From contig NZ_JTEV01000007.1 of assembly GCF_000786105.1 (NCBI RefSeq), positions 22,873-86,872 of the forward strand: a stretch of 64,000 nucleotides of DNA, read 5' to 3'. A program made the translations under genes and the position numbers. Of the stretch, positions 1-9,380 are shown piece after piece. Within the stretch, counting starts at the first letter, position 1; each line of letters begins with the position of its first letter. Below the pieces are notes generated by a model. The model saw only the letters and a list, made by a program, of their open reading frames with translations. It ran no database searches and was not told the DNA's origin. The DNA comes from Bdellovibrio sp. ArHS (GTDB lineage Bacteria > Bdellovibrionota > Bdellovibrionia > Bdellovibrionales > Bdellovibrionaceae).

Positions 1-1
1 T

Positions 2-526
2 TTGCGGGTGACGACGCCGGAAGATCATCAAGTCGCCGATCTTTTTTGTTTCAATGCGCGGGATTTGTGGGAAAGCCTTTCCGCGGGCCGCTCAATAGAT
101 TGGGCAGAGACCATATACCTAACTGAAGGCCATCATCTTTACTCCAATCGCAGCAATCCGATGCTGACCATTTTGGGAGACAGTTGCGGCCGCCATGATT
201 TTTTAATGACCCCGTGCAGTCTGCGCATGTTTCAAATCGTGGCGGGCAACAACGACTATCACCCTAGCTGCCATGAAAACCTGGCGAAAAATCTGGCTGA
301 GTTCGGCATACATGAAGATCAGATTTCCACGACGTTCAATATTTTTATGAACGTCACTGTGGACGGAACAGGTGGGGTCACGATTGAGTGCCCCAAAGCC
401 AAAGCCGGGGACTCCATTTTGTTTCTGGCGGAAATGGATTTAGTCGTGGGCCTGACGGCTTGCTCGCATGAGGGAACCAATCATGGGACGTGCAAGCCGA
501 TCTGGTATCGGAAAGAGTCTTTCTGA
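2..526 (+). CDS. DUF1989 (urea carboxylase-associated) family protein, 5'-truncated by window edge
   Basis: The reading frame is open to the first bases of the window, so the true start probably lies upstream and only the C-terminal ~174 residues are seen. The motifs SRSNPM-like (NRSNPM), DSCGRHD, HPSCHENLAKNLAEFG, TFNIFMNV and AEMDLVVGLTACS are those of DUF1989, the family of urea carboxylase-associated proteins UAAP1/2. Their biochemical role is not settled. No urea carboxylase is visible, but the upstream neighbour is outside the window. It converges on dnaJ with only 3 bases between the stop codons. Confidence 0.8.
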   Translation: MRVTTPEDHQVADLFCFNARDLWESLSAGRSIDWAETIYLTEGHHLYSNRSNPMLTILGDSCGRHDFLMTPCSLRMFQIVAGNNDYHPSCHENLAKNLAEFGIHEDQISTTFNIFMNVTVDGTGGVTIECPKAKAGDSILFLAEMDLVVGLTACSHEGTNHGTCKPIWYRKESF

Positions 527-529
527 CGT

Positions 530-1654
530 TTATTTTTTTCTTCCAAAAAGACCACCACTTTCCGGGGATACTTTCAACCCGCGGGCCTTGGCGATTTCAC
601 GCAGAAGTTTTTCTTCGTCTTTGTTAATCTTGTCAGGCAACTGCACATTGATGTGGAAGTAAATGTCACCGCGACGATTGCCACGCAATGATGGCAGACC
701 TTCTCCGGGAACTTTCACTGTGTCGCCGGGATGAGAACCTTTAGGAACTTCGACGGTGGTTTTTCCCGTAACCGTCGGAACATCAATTTCAGCACCCAAA
801 AGCATTTGCACATAAGGCACAGAAAGCTCTGCCACCAAATCATCCCCGCGTCGTTCGAAATGATTGTGGGGCTTCACTCGGATTTCAACGTAAAGATCCC
901 CGGCAGGGCCACCCATGTAGCCGCCCTCGCCTTCCGTCGCCACACGCAGTCTTGTGCCCGTGTCGACACCGGCCGGAATATTTAAGCGGATTTTGCGATG
1001 TTCAGCGACGCGACCTTTTCCTTTGCAGGACTTACAAGGATTTTTGATTGTTGTTCCTTGTCCCTGACATTGCGGACAGGTAGATGCCATTGCAAAGAAA
1101 CCTTGAGAGCGAACGACTTGGCCCGAACCTCCGCACATAGTACAGGTCGTGACCTGTGAACCTTTTTCTGCGCCCGTGCCTTTGCAGTCATCACAGTTTT
1201 TGTCCGTGTCGAACTCGATTTCTTTTTCTAATCCGGTGATGACATCTTTCAAAGTCACTTCCGTCACGTATCTTAAGTCGGCCCCCCGGCGGGGCGCATT
1301 TTTGTCGCGGCGTTGGCGCTGCTGACCGCCCATACCGCCACCAAAGAAGTCGCCAAAGATATCACCGAAATGCGAAAAGATGTCTTCGACGTCAGTGAAT
1401 CCTGCACCGCCACCACCACCACCACGGCCGGTGAAAGCATCGTGACCAAAACGATCGTACTTGGCGCGCTTATCTGGATCACTCAGAACTTCGTAAGCTC
1501 CTGCGGCCTCTTTAAATTTGTCTTCGGCTTCTTTGTTGCCTGGATTTTTATCAGGATGTAACTGCATCGCCAATTTACGATAAGCTTTTTTTATCGTGTC
1601 TTGGTCTGCTTCGCGGGCAACGCCTAAAATTTCGTAGTAGTCTCTTTGAGCCAT
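530..1654 (-). CDS. dnaJ: Chaperone protein DnaJ (type I Hsp40)
   Basis: This is the co-chaperone that delivers unfolded clients to DnaK and stimulates its ATPase in the cytoplasm. All type I parts are present in 374 residues: a J domain with the HPD motif at residues 33-35, a Gly/Phe-rich linker, four CxxCxGxG zinc motifs ([32 protein letters not shown]) and a C-terminal substrate-binding region. The length is normal for the family. It stands alone, without dnaK or grpE beside it, and a sigma-70-like promoter lies just upstream. Confidence 0.97.
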   Translation of the reverse strand: MAQRDYYEILGVAREADQDTIKKAYRKLAMQLHPDKNPGNKEAEDKFKEAAGAYEVLSDPDKRAKYDRFGHDAFTGRGGGGGGAGFTDVEDIFSHFGDIFGDFFGGGMGGQQRQRRDKNAPRRGADLRYVTEVTLKDVITGLEKEIEFDTDKNCDDCKGTGAEKGSQVTTCTMCGGSGQVVRSQGFFAMASTCPQCQGQGTTIKNPCKSCKGKGRVAEHRKIRLNIPAGVDTGTRLRVATEGEGGYMGGPAGDLYVEIRVKPHNHFERRGDDLVAELSVPYVQMLLGAEIDVPTVTGKTTVEVPKGSHPGDTVKVPGEGLPSLRGNRRGDIYFHINVQLPDKINKDEEKLLREIAKARGLKVSPESGGLFGRKK

Positions 1655-1698
1655 TTTCGTTTTTCGTGTCCTAAATTATTGAATGTGCAGTGCAAATC

Positions 1699-1728
1699 AA
1701 AATATGGTGCCGAATGAGTATCCGTCAA
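1699..1728 (-). promoter_or_regulatory. Putative sigma-70 promoter of dnaJ
   Basis: On the minus strand TTGACG (1723-1728) is followed after 18 bases by TATTTT (1699-1704), about 45 bases before the dnaJ start. The match is 5/6 and 4/6. No CIRCE inverted repeat is seen, so HrcA-type control is not indicated. Confidence 0.4.
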
Positions 1729-1764
1729 GCTTAGGCCCTAAAAGGCCATTGGACGCAATGCTTC

Positions 1765-2454
1765 TTACTTGGCAGAGGCTTTGATCGAGAGGATTTTGTC
1801 TTCCAGACGTTTAATCAGCGCTGGATCTTGCTGCGTGTCCTTCATTTCCTGAAGAAGAGCTTCGGCCAGCTCCGTATTTCCCGCATCCGAGTACAGCCTT
1901 CCCGCAAGAGTGAAAACCCAAGGTGGCGCGCCGTTTTTTCCGGCCTGAATAAGAAGCTCAGCGGCTCGTTGCGGATTCTTCACTTCGTAAAGATAGTGAT
2001 AAGCGGCCCGGTAGGAAATTTTCCAGTCATGGGGAAATTCTTTAACACCTTTTTCAAAAATCTTCGTCGCCCCGTCAACGTCCGTGATAATGACCGTCAA
2101 CGCTAATGCTCCTGCTGCGTAGGGAGTCCGAAACTTCGGCGCGAGATTTGTGATCGTATCGAGCATCTTAAAAAGCCATGAGTTATTGCGACACACATTT
2201 TCTGCAATTTTTTGATCACAATAATCAAAATCCTGCACGGCCCGAATCCAAAAAAGATCCGCCATGGATTCGCTATAACCAAAGGTAAAATGCTGAAGCT
2301 GGGGTGGCGGCGCAATCAAAGCCCGCTCGTTTTTAAGGGAGCTGGTCGCAAACAATTGCGATAAGATGAGGACCGTAAAAGCAAAAATCCCCAGTAGAAT
2401 ACTGGGGATTTTTCTGATGTTGAAGTTGTAAGAACTTTCAACTGAGGTCTTCAT
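1765..2454 (-). CDS. Membrane-anchored TPR-like protein, pilA partner
   Basis: The 229-residue protein has one N-terminal membrane segment (about residues 17-37) and then a probable periplasmic part with helical TPR-like repeats (for example around ATKIFEKGVKEFPHDWKISYRA and NTELAEALLQEM). No catalytic motif is visible. It starts 3 bases after the pilA stop codon, so the two are almost certainly co-transcribed. A role in pilin handling or pilus assembly is inferred only from this position. Confidence 0.6.
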   Translation of the reverse strand: MKTSVESSYNFNIRKIPSILLGIFAFTVLILSQLFATSSLKNERALIAPPPQLQHFTFGYSESMADLFWIRAVQDFDYCDQKIAENVCRNNSWLFKMLDTITNLAPKFRTPYAAGALALTVIITDVDGATKIFEKGVKEFPHDWKISYRAAYHYLYEVKNPQRAAELLIQAGKNGAPPWVFTLAGRLYSDAGNTELAEALLQEMKDTQQDPALIKRLEDKILSIKASAK

Positions 2455-2457
2455 TAA

Positions 2458-3063
2458 CTATTGAATACCGATCTGTGTATTGCGGATAACTTTAGAGCTG
2501 TCGATAGCCCAACGGTCATCAGTCGCACTAGTTTGAATAACGGCAGCTGCGCCAGCTTGAAAGCTGTCAACTCGCGTAACGCAGTTCGCAGCTACACCAC
2601 TGGAGCTTAATGAACAAATACTGTCCGTGATCGCCGGTGGCTGAGCACCAGTCGCACCATTTAACATCGTACAGCCACGAGCAAACACACCGTTAGCGCC
2701 GCAGTAAGCAGTTCCCGGCCCACCCGCAGAATAGTAATCATTCGCCGGAGTTCCAGAGTAACCATTAGCTACACCCGCAATCTGCCCTGCTGCAGAGAAT
2801 CCAATATTATAACGAAGCGAACCTTCCGGAGTGTATCCGATAGCAGCGAAACGGCTGTCATAAGTGTTATATTCTGCATAGAAAGCTTTTTCCGCAGTAT
2901 ACAATGAAGACAAGTTTGTCTTAGCTTCAGATTGGCGTGCTTTTGCCATGTATTTATTTACAGATGGGACTGCGATTGCAGCCAGGATACCGATGATTGC
3001 CACCACAACCATCAACTCAACGAGCGAGAAACCGCGTTGAGAATTTTTAGAAGAGAACAACAT
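2458..3063 (-). CDS. pilA: Type IV pilin PilA
   Basis: This is the major-pilin-type subunit of type IV pili, exported through the inner membrane, cleaved and methylated by prepilin peptidase, then polymerised. The leader is short and charged and ends in G before FSLVELMVVVAIIGILAAIAVP, the classical class III cleavage site with Glu at mature position 5. A pair of cysteines near the C terminus could form the D-region disulfide. I chose the ATG at 3063, not the ATG 12 bases upstream: GGAGGT (3068-3073) is a Shine-Dalgarno site for the inner ATG, and the upstream ATG GAG GT overlaps it. A promoter ends about 15 bases upstream. Confidence 0.92.
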   Translation of the reverse strand: MLFSSKNSQRGFSLVELMVVVAIIGILAAIAVPSVNKYMAKARQSEAKTNLSSLYTAEKAFYAEYNTYDSRFAAIGYTPEGSLRYNIGFSAAGQIAGVANGYSGTPANDYYSAGGPGTAYCGANGVFARGCTMLNGATGAQPPAITDSICSLSSSGVAANCVTRVDSFQAGAAAVIQTSATDDRWAIDSSKVIRNTQIGIQ

Positions 3064-3084
3064 TAAGACCTCCATGGTTCTTTA

Positions 3085-3112
3085 ATTCTGCTTACCCACA
3101 TAAGTGTGTCAA
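3085..3112 (-). promoter_or_regulatory. Probable sigma-70 promoter of pilA
   Basis: On the minus strand a perfect TTGACA (3107-3112) is followed after 16 bases by CAGAAT (3085-3090). Transcription would start near 3078, just before the ribosome-binding site. A weaker GG-N10-GC sigma-54-like element (TGGCTTGCATTCAGC) lies farther upstream on the same strand; PilA genes of other bacteria often use sigma-54, so both remain possible. Confidence 0.45.
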
Positions 3113-3280
3113 AATTAAATGCTGAATGCAAGCCAGTGTCTCGAATCCGACCCGACAATTTTGCAACTGTGCTTCGCTCATTTTTCAGAGGCAAATCTCG
3201 ACTAACAACCAGCTTTCTTTAGACCCCCGACTTGCCAAGTCTTAAAGAGTGCTCAAATTGAGTCGAGAGGTAGTAGACTC

Positions 3281-3631
3281 ATGAGTATGGGAAACAACGA
3301 CAACAATAACGGCAGTAAGTATCCATTCTCGAATACAGAGGGAGAAGCGGGCGTCCAGCTCGTCCCAAAACTAGACACTCCGAAGATGTATAAAGTGATT
3401 CTTCTTAATGATGATTACACACCGATGGACTTTGTGGTTCTTGTATTGCGTCGTTTTTTTGCAAAAACAGAAGAGCAAGCGACGCAAATCATGTTAGATG
3501 TACATAAGAAGGGTGCAGGTGTCGCCGGGGTCTACTCGCTGGAGATTGCCGAAATGAAAGTGATGCAAGTCAATCAATTCGCGCAACTGAATCAGTATCC
3601 CCTAAAAAGCACACTGGAGGAGGAAGCATGA
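3281..3631 (+). CDS. clpS: ATP-dependent Clp protease adaptor ClpS
   Basis: This adaptor binds N-degron substrates and hands them to ClpA for degradation by ClpAP. The 116 residues contain the ClpS core: YKVILLNDDYTPMDFVV, the region forming the N-degron pocket, then VLRRFF and the conserved VHKKGAGVAGVYSLEIAEMK stretch. The N-terminal ~28 residues are Asn-rich and probably disordered. It overlaps clpA by 4 bases (ATGA), the usual clpSA arrangement. Confidence 0.97.
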   Translation: MSMGNNDNNNGSKYPFSNTEGEAGVQLVPKLDTPKMYKVILLNDDYTPMDFVVLVLRRFFAKTEEQATQIMLDVHKKGAGVAGVYSLEIAEMKVMQVNQFAQLNQYPLKSTLEEEA

Positions 3632-5955
3632 TGAGCCGCGAACTTGAGCGGAAGCTCGCCGAAGCCACAGAACTCGCCAAACGCCACCATCACGAATTTG
3701 TGACCTTAGAGCATATTCTTTTAGTGCTCACTGAATCTCCTTTAATGGTGGAAATCCTCGAGGCTTGCGCGGTCAACGTGCAAAAACTTCGTCAGGATCT
3801 GCGCGATCATTTAAAGGCTGGAATTCCTCAAATCACTGACGACCAGTTATCGTCTTATGGAGGCTTTGACTCCTGGACTCCCGAATTCACGTTGGCCTGT
3901 CATCGCTTGATCCAGCGCGCTGCCATTCAAATGAAAAGCGCTGGCCGCAATCAGATCAGCGAAGGCAGCTTGTTAGTGTCTTTATTCTATGAGCAGGACT
4001 CGCACGCGACCTTTGCACTGGCCCGACAAGGCCTTACTCAGTTTGATATCATCAATTACATTTCCCATGGGATCACAAAAGATGGGAAGGATCACGACAT
4101 CCCCCCTTCAGCAGCTCCCCGTGCCGGTGAATATCAGGGAGAATCTTATGAGGAGGGTCGCAACTCGCCTCTTGAAAGTTTCTGCGTGAACCTCAATGAC
4201 AAAGCCAAACTGGGTAAGCTCGACCCGCTGATCGGTCGCGAGGACGTCATCGAAAGAACGATCCAAGTTCTGTGCCGACGCACGAAAAACAATCCTCTTT
4301 TGATCGGCGAACCCGGCGTGGGTAAAACCGCAATTGCCGAAGGACTTGCACAAAAAATCGTCCAAGGAAATGTTCCCGAGAAACTTAAAAATGCCGTGAT
4401 CTATTCTTTAGATCTGGGTGGTTTATTGGCAGGAACCAAATTCCGAGGAGACTTCGAAGGTCGCTTGAAAGCGGTTGTTAAAGACATCGGAAAACGTCCC
4501 GGCGCTATTCTTTTCATCGATGAAATTCACACGATCGTGGGCGCGGGTGCGACCAGCGGCGGTTCGATGGATGCCTCAAATTTATTGAAACCTGCTTTGG
4601 CAAGCGGTGACATCAGTTGCATCGGTTCCACCACGCATGTGGAATACCGACAGTATTTTGAAAAAGATCGTGCTTTGAACAGACGCTTTCAAAAAATCGA
4701 TATCGCCGAACCTTCGAATGAAGACACCATCAAGATTCTTCGCGGGCTTCGCAAATCCTATGAAGAGTTTCATGCAGTTCAATACACGGAAGAAGCTTTG
4801 CGTGCCGCCGTGGAGCTGTCGCAAAAACACATTCATGGAAAACTTTTGCCCGACAAGGCCATCGACGTCTTAGACGAGGCTGGTGCGCACTTCCGTTTGA
4901 AGTTTGAACATGCCGAAGAAGTGAAGATCGATGCCCCGCAAATCGAAGAAGTGATCGCAAAGATGACGGGGCTGCCGATTGCCAGCATCTCTTCAAGCGA
5001 AAAAACTCAGCTTCGTGATCTGGATAAAAAACTGAAAGCTCTTATTTTTGGTCAAGACGAAGCGATCGATCGTCTGGTCGCGAGTATCAAGTTCTCGCGC
5101 AGCGGGTTGGGTCGTCCCAACAAACCGATTGGCAGCTTTCTTTTCACCGGCCCTACGGGTGTCGGTAAAACCGAAGTGTGTCGTCAGCTGGCGCAGATTT
5201 TAGGTGTTCACTTTGAACGCTTCGATATGTCCGAGTACATGGAAAAACATGCCGTGGCCCGTTTGGTCGGTGCACCTCCGGGATACGTGGGCTACGAGGA
5301 AGGCGGTCTTTTGACCGAATCCGTGACGAAGAATCCTTACGGTGTTTTTTTGCTGGACGAAATTGAAAAAGCGCATCCCGATGTCACCAACATCCTTCTG
5401 CAAGTCATGGATGCGGGCCGCCTGACTGACAGCAACGGCCGCGTGGCTGACTTTAAAAACGTCATCCTGGTGATGACTTCCAATGCGGGAGCTTTGGAAA
5501 CTTCTCGGGGCACGATCGGCATGGTCGAAGACAGTCGCAGCTCTTTGTCGATGGATGCGATCAAAAAAGCGTTTTCGCCGGAATTCATCAATCGTCTGGA
5601 CGCGGTTGTGTCCTTCCGCGATCTCAGCGAGGACATGATTACGAAGATCACCCAGAAATTTGTCGATGAATTGAAAATGGCTCTTCTTGAGAAAAAAGTA
5701 GAACTGAATGTTTCTCAAGAAGTAATTAAGTGGCTAATGAAAAAAGGCTACGACAAAGTTTATGGTGCCCGTCCTTTAGCGCGTGCGGTAGACGAGCATC
5801 TGAAAAAAGCCTTGGTCGACGAACTACTTTTTGGACGCCTGGTCGATGGCGGACGAGTGAATGTGGAGCTGGAAAAAGATATTTTGAAGTTCCATTTTAG
5901 CACCACCCCTAACGGCACTGGTCAAAAGAATCAAAAACAACCCGTCACGACGTGA
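3628..5955 (+). CDS. clpA: ATP-dependent Clp protease ATP-binding subunit ClpA
   Basis: This AAA+ unfoldase of the ClpAP protease threads tagged proteins into the ClpP chamber. Its 775 residues show the double Clp-N domain (1-145), a first AAA+ module with Walker A GEPGVGKT (227-234) and Walker B FIDEIH, and a second with GPTGVGKT (508-515) and LLDEIEKAH, then the D2-small domain. Two adjacent ATGs (3628, 3631) follow the GGAGGAGGAAG ribosome-binding site, so the start is uncertain by one codon. It is coupled to clpS by overlap. Confidence 0.97.
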   Translation: MMSRELERKLAEATELAKRHHHEFVTLEHILLVLTESPLMVEILEACAVNVQKLRQDLRDHLKAGIPQITDDQLSSYGGFDSWTPEFTLACHRLIQRAAIQMKSAGRNQISEGSLLVSLFYEQDSHATFALARQGLTQFDIINYISHGITKDGKDHDIPPSAAPRAGEYQGESYEEGRNSPLESFCVNLNDKAKLGKLDPLIGREDVIERTIQVLCRRTKNNPLLIGEPGVGKTAIAEGLAQKIVQGNVPEKLKNAVIYSLDLGGLLAGTKFRGDFEGRLKAVVKDIGKRPGAILFIDEIHTIVGAGATSGGSMDASNLLKPALASGDISCIGSTTHVEYRQYFEKDRALNRRFQKIDIAEPSNEDTIKILRGLRKSYEEFHAVQYTEEALRAAVELSQKHIHGKLLPDKAIDVLDEAGAHFRLKFEHAEEVKIDAPQIEEVIAKMTGLPIASISSSEKTQLRDLDKKLKALIFGQDEAIDRLVASIKFSRSGLGRPNKPIGSFLFTGPTGVGKTEVCRQLAQILGVHFERFDMSEYMEKHAVARLVGAPPGYVGYEEGGLLTESVTKNPYGVFLLDEIEKAHPDVTNILLQVMDAGRLTDSNGRVADFKNVILVMTSNAGALETSRGTIGMVEDSRSSLSMDAIKKAFSPEFINRLDAVVSFRDLSEDMITKITQKFVDELKMALLEKKVELNVSQEVIKWLMKKGYDKVYGARPLARAVDEHLKKALVDELLFGRLVDGGRVNVELEKDILKFHFSTTPNGTGQKNQKQPVTT

Positions 5956-5965
5956 TGTGATGGCA

Positions 5966-6007
5966 TTGACATTCCTTTTAGAGTTATCATTATTAATGGT
6001 GACTCTA
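5966..6007 (+). promoter_or_regulatory. htpX promoter overlapped by an operator-like palindrome
   Basis: TTGACA (5966-5971) with CATTAT (5988-5993) after 16 bases forms a good sigma-70-type promoter. Across the -10 and the expected start point lies a 29-base dyad, TAGAGTTATCATT (5979-5991), loop ATT, AATGGTGACTCTA (5995-6007), fully paired if G-U pairs are allowed. It extends imperfectly towards the GAAGGAG ribosome-binding site. The placement suggests a repressor operator, or an RNA hairpin in read-through transcripts from clpA. Confidence 0.5.
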
Positions 6008-6023
6008 GAAGGAGTGTACTTAA

Positions 6024-6920
6024 ATGGCATTTTTAAAACGTATCGGTTTATTCGTTCTTACAAACGTCCTTGTCATGGTGACGATCGGAATCGTTTGGTC
6101 TCTTGTGAGCCGATTCCTTGGTCTTGCAGGTCTTAACTCTTACATCCCATTCTTGATGGCCTTCTGCTTGGTCTGGGGTATGGGCGGCGCCTTCATCTCT
6201 TTGCTGATGTCAAAGTGGATGGCGAAGATGTTCCATGGTGTGAAAATCATCGAGCCTAACAACCAAAATCCAGAACTTCGTGCTTTAGTTAATAAAGTGC
6301 ACGACTTTGCTCGTCGTGCTCAACTTCCAAAAATGCCTGAAGTCGGCATCTATGAATCTGTCGACATCAACGCGTTTGCGACAGGACCCTCCAAATCCAA
6401 TTCTTTGGTGGCGGTTTCCACGGGTCTTTTGCAACGTATGAATGAAAAAGAGATCGACGGCGTGCTTGCGCACGAAGTGGCCCACATTGCCAACGGAGAC
6501 ATGGTCACAATGACTTTGATCCAAGGTATCGTGAACGCCTTTGCGATGTTCTTCTCTCGTATTTTGGCGAACCTGGTCGCTTCCAATGTCGAAGAACGCT
6601 ATCGCGAGATCGTTCGCTTTGCGGTGACAATCCTAGGCGACATCGCGTTCACATTGTTGGGCTCAATCGTCGTGAATTACTTCTCTCGCCGTCGTGAGTT
6701 CCGTGCCGATGCTGGCGGTGCAAAGTACTCATCTCGCGAAAACATGATTGCGGCCTTACAAAAGTTGCGTTCTGTTTATGACCTTCCCATCCCTCCCGAA
6801 GAAGGTCAGACCGCGACTTTGATGATTTCAAACCGCGACAAAGGTGGACTTGCTAAATTGTTCATGACGCATCCTCCTCTTGAAGTTCGTATTCAAGCTC
6901 TTCAATCCGGCCGCATCTAA
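6024..6920 (+). CDS. htpX: Membrane-bound zinc metalloprotease HtpX (M48)
   Basis: HtpX is an inner-membrane protease with a cytosolic active site that cuts damaged or misassembled membrane proteins. The 298 residues include two N-terminal membrane segments (about 6-28 and 40-62), the zinc motif HEVAH with H150, E151 and H154, two more hydrophobic segments (about 178-192 and 205-225), and the downstream EFRADAGGA motif supplying the third zinc ligand. A strong ribosome-binding site, GAAGGAG, precedes the start. It follows clpSA but has its own promoter. Confidence 0.96.
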   Translation: MAFLKRIGLFVLTNVLVMVTIGIVWSLVSRFLGLAGLNSYIPFLMAFCLVWGMGGAFISLLMSKWMAKMFHGVKIIEPNNQNPELRALVNKVHDFARRAQLPKMPEVGIYESVDINAFATGPSKSNSLVAVSTGLLQRMNEKEIDGVLAHEVAHIANGDMVTMTLIQGIVNAFAMFFSRILANLVASNVEERYREIVRFAVTILGDIAFTLLGSIVVNYFSRRREFRADAGGAKYSSRENMIAALQKLRSVYDLPIPPEEGQTATLMISNRDKGGLAKLFMTHPPLEVRIQALQSGRI

Positions 6921-6989
6921 GGCTCTCTCGACCCGACGGCATCTTGTCAAATGACCGGATGTCCTCGTCAGGGTTGTTAAATTCCACAA

Positions 6990-7019
6990 TTCGGCATAAC
7001 CTAAACGGGTTATGCCGAA
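6990..7019 (+). promoter_or_regulatory. Perfect hairpin enclosing the start codon of the lytic transglycosylase gene
   Basis: TTCGGCATAACC (6990-7001) and GGTTATGCCGAA (7008-7019) are perfectly complementary over 12 bases with a 6-base loop. The ATG at 7012-7014 lies inside the right arm and no Shine-Dalgarno sequence is visible. No T-run follows, so it is not a standard terminator. Confidence 0.6.
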
Positions 7020-9222
7020 AATAATTCTCGCCTTCTCATTCTTTTCCGTCATCCTAGGTTGCGCTACAACTTCACGTTTGGACACGCGTATTGATAAACG
7101 CCTCACGCCACCGATTCCTAACTTCATCAGCAAATGGAAAAAAGCTTCTGTTTCTGATTTGGAAAAACTGGAAGTCGGCGCCAAGGAAGATAATATCCGT
7201 TGGTGGAAAACCTATACTTTGGCGATGGCGAAGAAGACAGCGGCACCTCAAGAAGCTTGCGAAGGCTTCAAGGCCCTTTCTATTGAACAAGACTTCCCTT
7301 TGCACGATCTGGCACTTCTGCGCGCTTACGAAGTTTGCGTTAAGGACACAGCGCTGGCGACACTGCCTAACAGCATCGTTCCGTGGTATCGGGACCTCTT
7401 TGTCGATATCAAGTTGAAAGAAGCTCTGGAAACTTCGGATCTTCGCGACGATATGTCGGCCTATGTTGAAAAGGCCCGACTGGACAGCAATAAAAAGAAC
7501 AAAGAGGACTATTACCTCAAAGCGCTTTTGGCCGCGCAAAAATCCGATGCCAAACAAGACATCGAACAAATTCAGGCGGCGCTCTACAAAAATTCTCCCC
7601 GTCTGAATCCCCTGCCTGCAGAAAAAGATCTGAGCAATGTGGCTTCTGACTATCGTTTTCACCGCGATTTCGATCAGGCTTTGAAAACTTACAAGAAAAT
7701 TCTGTCTTCAGAACAAACCGGTCCCGACGAATACTTCCAAACTTTAAAAAACATCCGTCAGACCTACAAAGTCGCGCAACGGCGCACAGACTACATCAAT
7801 GCCACGGCAGATTTAGTTAATTGGGCCAAGAAGCAGTTTCAAAAAAACAAGAAAGACCGTCGCGCCATCGCCCGCTATCACGATGCCCAGGTGCTTTTCG
7901 CAAAAACTCTTTGGACCGAGGATCAGACATCCCAAGCGGTGAAGGTGTTGAACGAAACCCATCGCTTGCTTCGCGGTATCTATCCCATGGATGAGGTTTA
8001 CTTTATCCAAGGTCGCATCGATGAGGAAAAAGGCAACTTCGTCAAAGCGCTCGAGTACTTCGAAGCCAGCTATCAACAACCCGTCAGCCTTCCCGGCTTG
8101 CGTGATAAAATCGCGTGGTTAAAATCCTGGAACTACTACAAGCTGGAAAAATGGACTGAGGCTAAAAACAGTTTTGAACAAATGCGTGACCTGGTTAAAG
8201 ATCCCGCCGACAAGTCCCGGGCCCGCTTCTGGTTGGCGCGCTCTTTGGAAAAAATCGGTCAGAACTCTGATGCCGAAAAAGAACTGCAAGGCCTGATCAA
8301 AGACGATCCTTTGGGTTATTACGGTGTTCTGGCCGTGCGTGAATTAAAACAAAATTTTGCGCCGTTAAAAGTGGACAACAAGGAACTTGAAGGCCTGAGC
8401 CTTCTAGGGGTTTCAGAACTTGATCCGCAAATGCGCCTGACGACTGAGTGGCTTATTTCTGTGGGTGAAAAACCTTTCGCCGAAAAAGTCTTAAACATCG
8501 CCGTTGAGGATTTGAAAAAGAAAAAGGTCAGTGCGGAAGAAACCTGGTTGGCTATTTCTTCCGGTTATGCGCGAACGGGCCTGTATTTACCGCTGTTTTC
8601 AGCGATTGGAGCGTTGGATCCGGCCGTGAAGGATCGTCTTCTTAACGACCATCCGGACCTGTTGTTCCCCCAACCGTTTGCAGAAATCATTGCGCAGGCG
8701 GCGAATAAAAGTGGCACTCCACAAGAATTTATCTATGCCATTATCCGCCAAGAATCTGCTTTCAATCCGGAGGCCCGCAGTTCCGTGGATGCCTTTGGTT
8801 TGATGCAGCTTTTACCCAGCGTCGCCAAACAATTGGCGAAAAGAAATTCACTGGAATATGCAGAGGCGAACGACTTGTTTAAACCGGAAATCAACATTCC
8901 GCTAGGCGCTTTTGAGTTGCAGTCACTGATGAAAAAATATGATGACCAATTTATTCTGGCCGTATCAGGCTACAACGCCAATGACAGTGCCATTCGGGGT
9001 TGGCTGAAAACGCGTTTCCGCGAGGACTCGGTCGAATTTATCGAAGAGGTTCCTTACGAAGAAACCCGCGCTTACATCAAGTTGGTGATGAGGAATTACA
9101 TCTTCTATCAAAGACTTCTGAATACGACTTCAGGCACTCCCTTCCCCGAGGCTCTTCTTTCTTTAAAGACCAATAAAAAGAAAGACATTGTAAAAGAAGA
9201 AAGCATCAGTCAGCAGCTTTAA
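7012..9222 (+). CDS. Lipoprotein soluble lytic transglycosylase (Slt70-like, GH23)
   Basis: This enzyme cleaves the MurNAc-GlcNAc bond of peptidoglycan with formation of 1,6-anhydroMurNAc. The N terminus is a lipoprotein signal (MPKIILAFSFFSVILGC, lipobox ILGC), so it should be anchored to a membrane on the periplasmic side. A long helical superhelix with TPR-like repeats (about 180-540) is followed by the GH23 domain: IIRQESAFNPEARS with catalytic Glu at 581, the GLMQLLPS motif, and NDSAIRGW-type downstream motifs. The 736 residues are somewhat longer than Slt70. The start codon lies within a hairpin. Confidence 0.9.
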   Translation: MPKIILAFSFFSVILGCATTSRLDTRIDKRLTPPIPNFISKWKKASVSDLEKLEVGAKEDNIRWWKTYTLAMAKKTAAPQEACEGFKALSIEQDFPLHDLALLRAYEVCVKDTALATLPNSIVPWYRDLFVDIKLKEALETSDLRDDMSAYVEKARLDSNKKNKEDYYLKALLAAQKSDAKQDIEQIQAALYKNSPRLNPLPAEKDLSNVASDYRFHRDFDQALKTYKKILSSEQTGPDEYFQTLKNIRQTYKVAQRRTDYINATADLVNWAKKQFQKNKKDRRAIARYHDAQVLFAKTLWTEDQTSQAVKVLNETHRLLRGIYPMDEVYFIQGRIDEEKGNFVKALEYFEASYQQPVSLPGLRDKIAWLKSWNYYKLEKWTEAKNSFEQMRDLVKDPADKSRARFWLARSLEKIGQNSDAEKELQGLIKDDPLGYYGVLAVRELKQNFAPLKVDNKELEGLSLLGVSELDPQMRLTTEWLISVGEKPFAEKVLNIAVEDLKKKKVSAEETWLAISSGYARTGLYLPLFSAIGALDPAVKDRLLNDHPDLLFPQPFAEIIAQAANKSGTPQEFIYAIIRQESAFNPEARSSVDAFGLMQLLPSVAKQLAKRNSLEYAEANDLFKPEINIPLGAFELQSLMKKYDDQFILAVSGYNANDSAIRGWLKTRFREDSVEFIEEVPYEETRAYIKLVMRNYIFYQRLLNTTSGTPFPEALLSLKTNKKKDIVKEESISQQL

Positions 9223-9225
9223 CAA

Positions 9226-9253
9226 TAAAAAATCCCGAGTGTTAAACTCGGGA
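9226..9253 (-). terminator. Rho-independent terminator for the minus-strand lipoprotein gene
   Basis: The arms TCCCGAGT (9233-9240) and ACTCGGGA (9246-9253) pair perfectly around GTTAA. On the minus strand the stem is followed by a T-run (the A-tract at 9226-9232). It terminates the gene at 9381-9887 and abuts the truncated repeat copy. Confidence 0.75.
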
Positions 9254-9316
9254 CAGCCCGGCGGTGGCTGAGACAGGAGGCCGTGCTGAACGGAGCACCG
9301 ATAAAGTATTTCCTCC
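9252..9316 (+). repeat. Truncated copy (3' half) of the 128-bp structured repeat
   Basis: These 65 bases match 63936-64000 with a single difference (A at 9273, G at 63957). The 5' half of the element, including the left 16-base terminal arm, is absent here and replaced by the end of the transglycosylase gene and the terminator at 9226-9253. Confidence 0.85.
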
Positions 9317-9380
9317 GCACTAAATCCCCCGCGCTACAACCAGACTCCTGGATCAGTTTCTATTTTTATTTGATCTAAAA

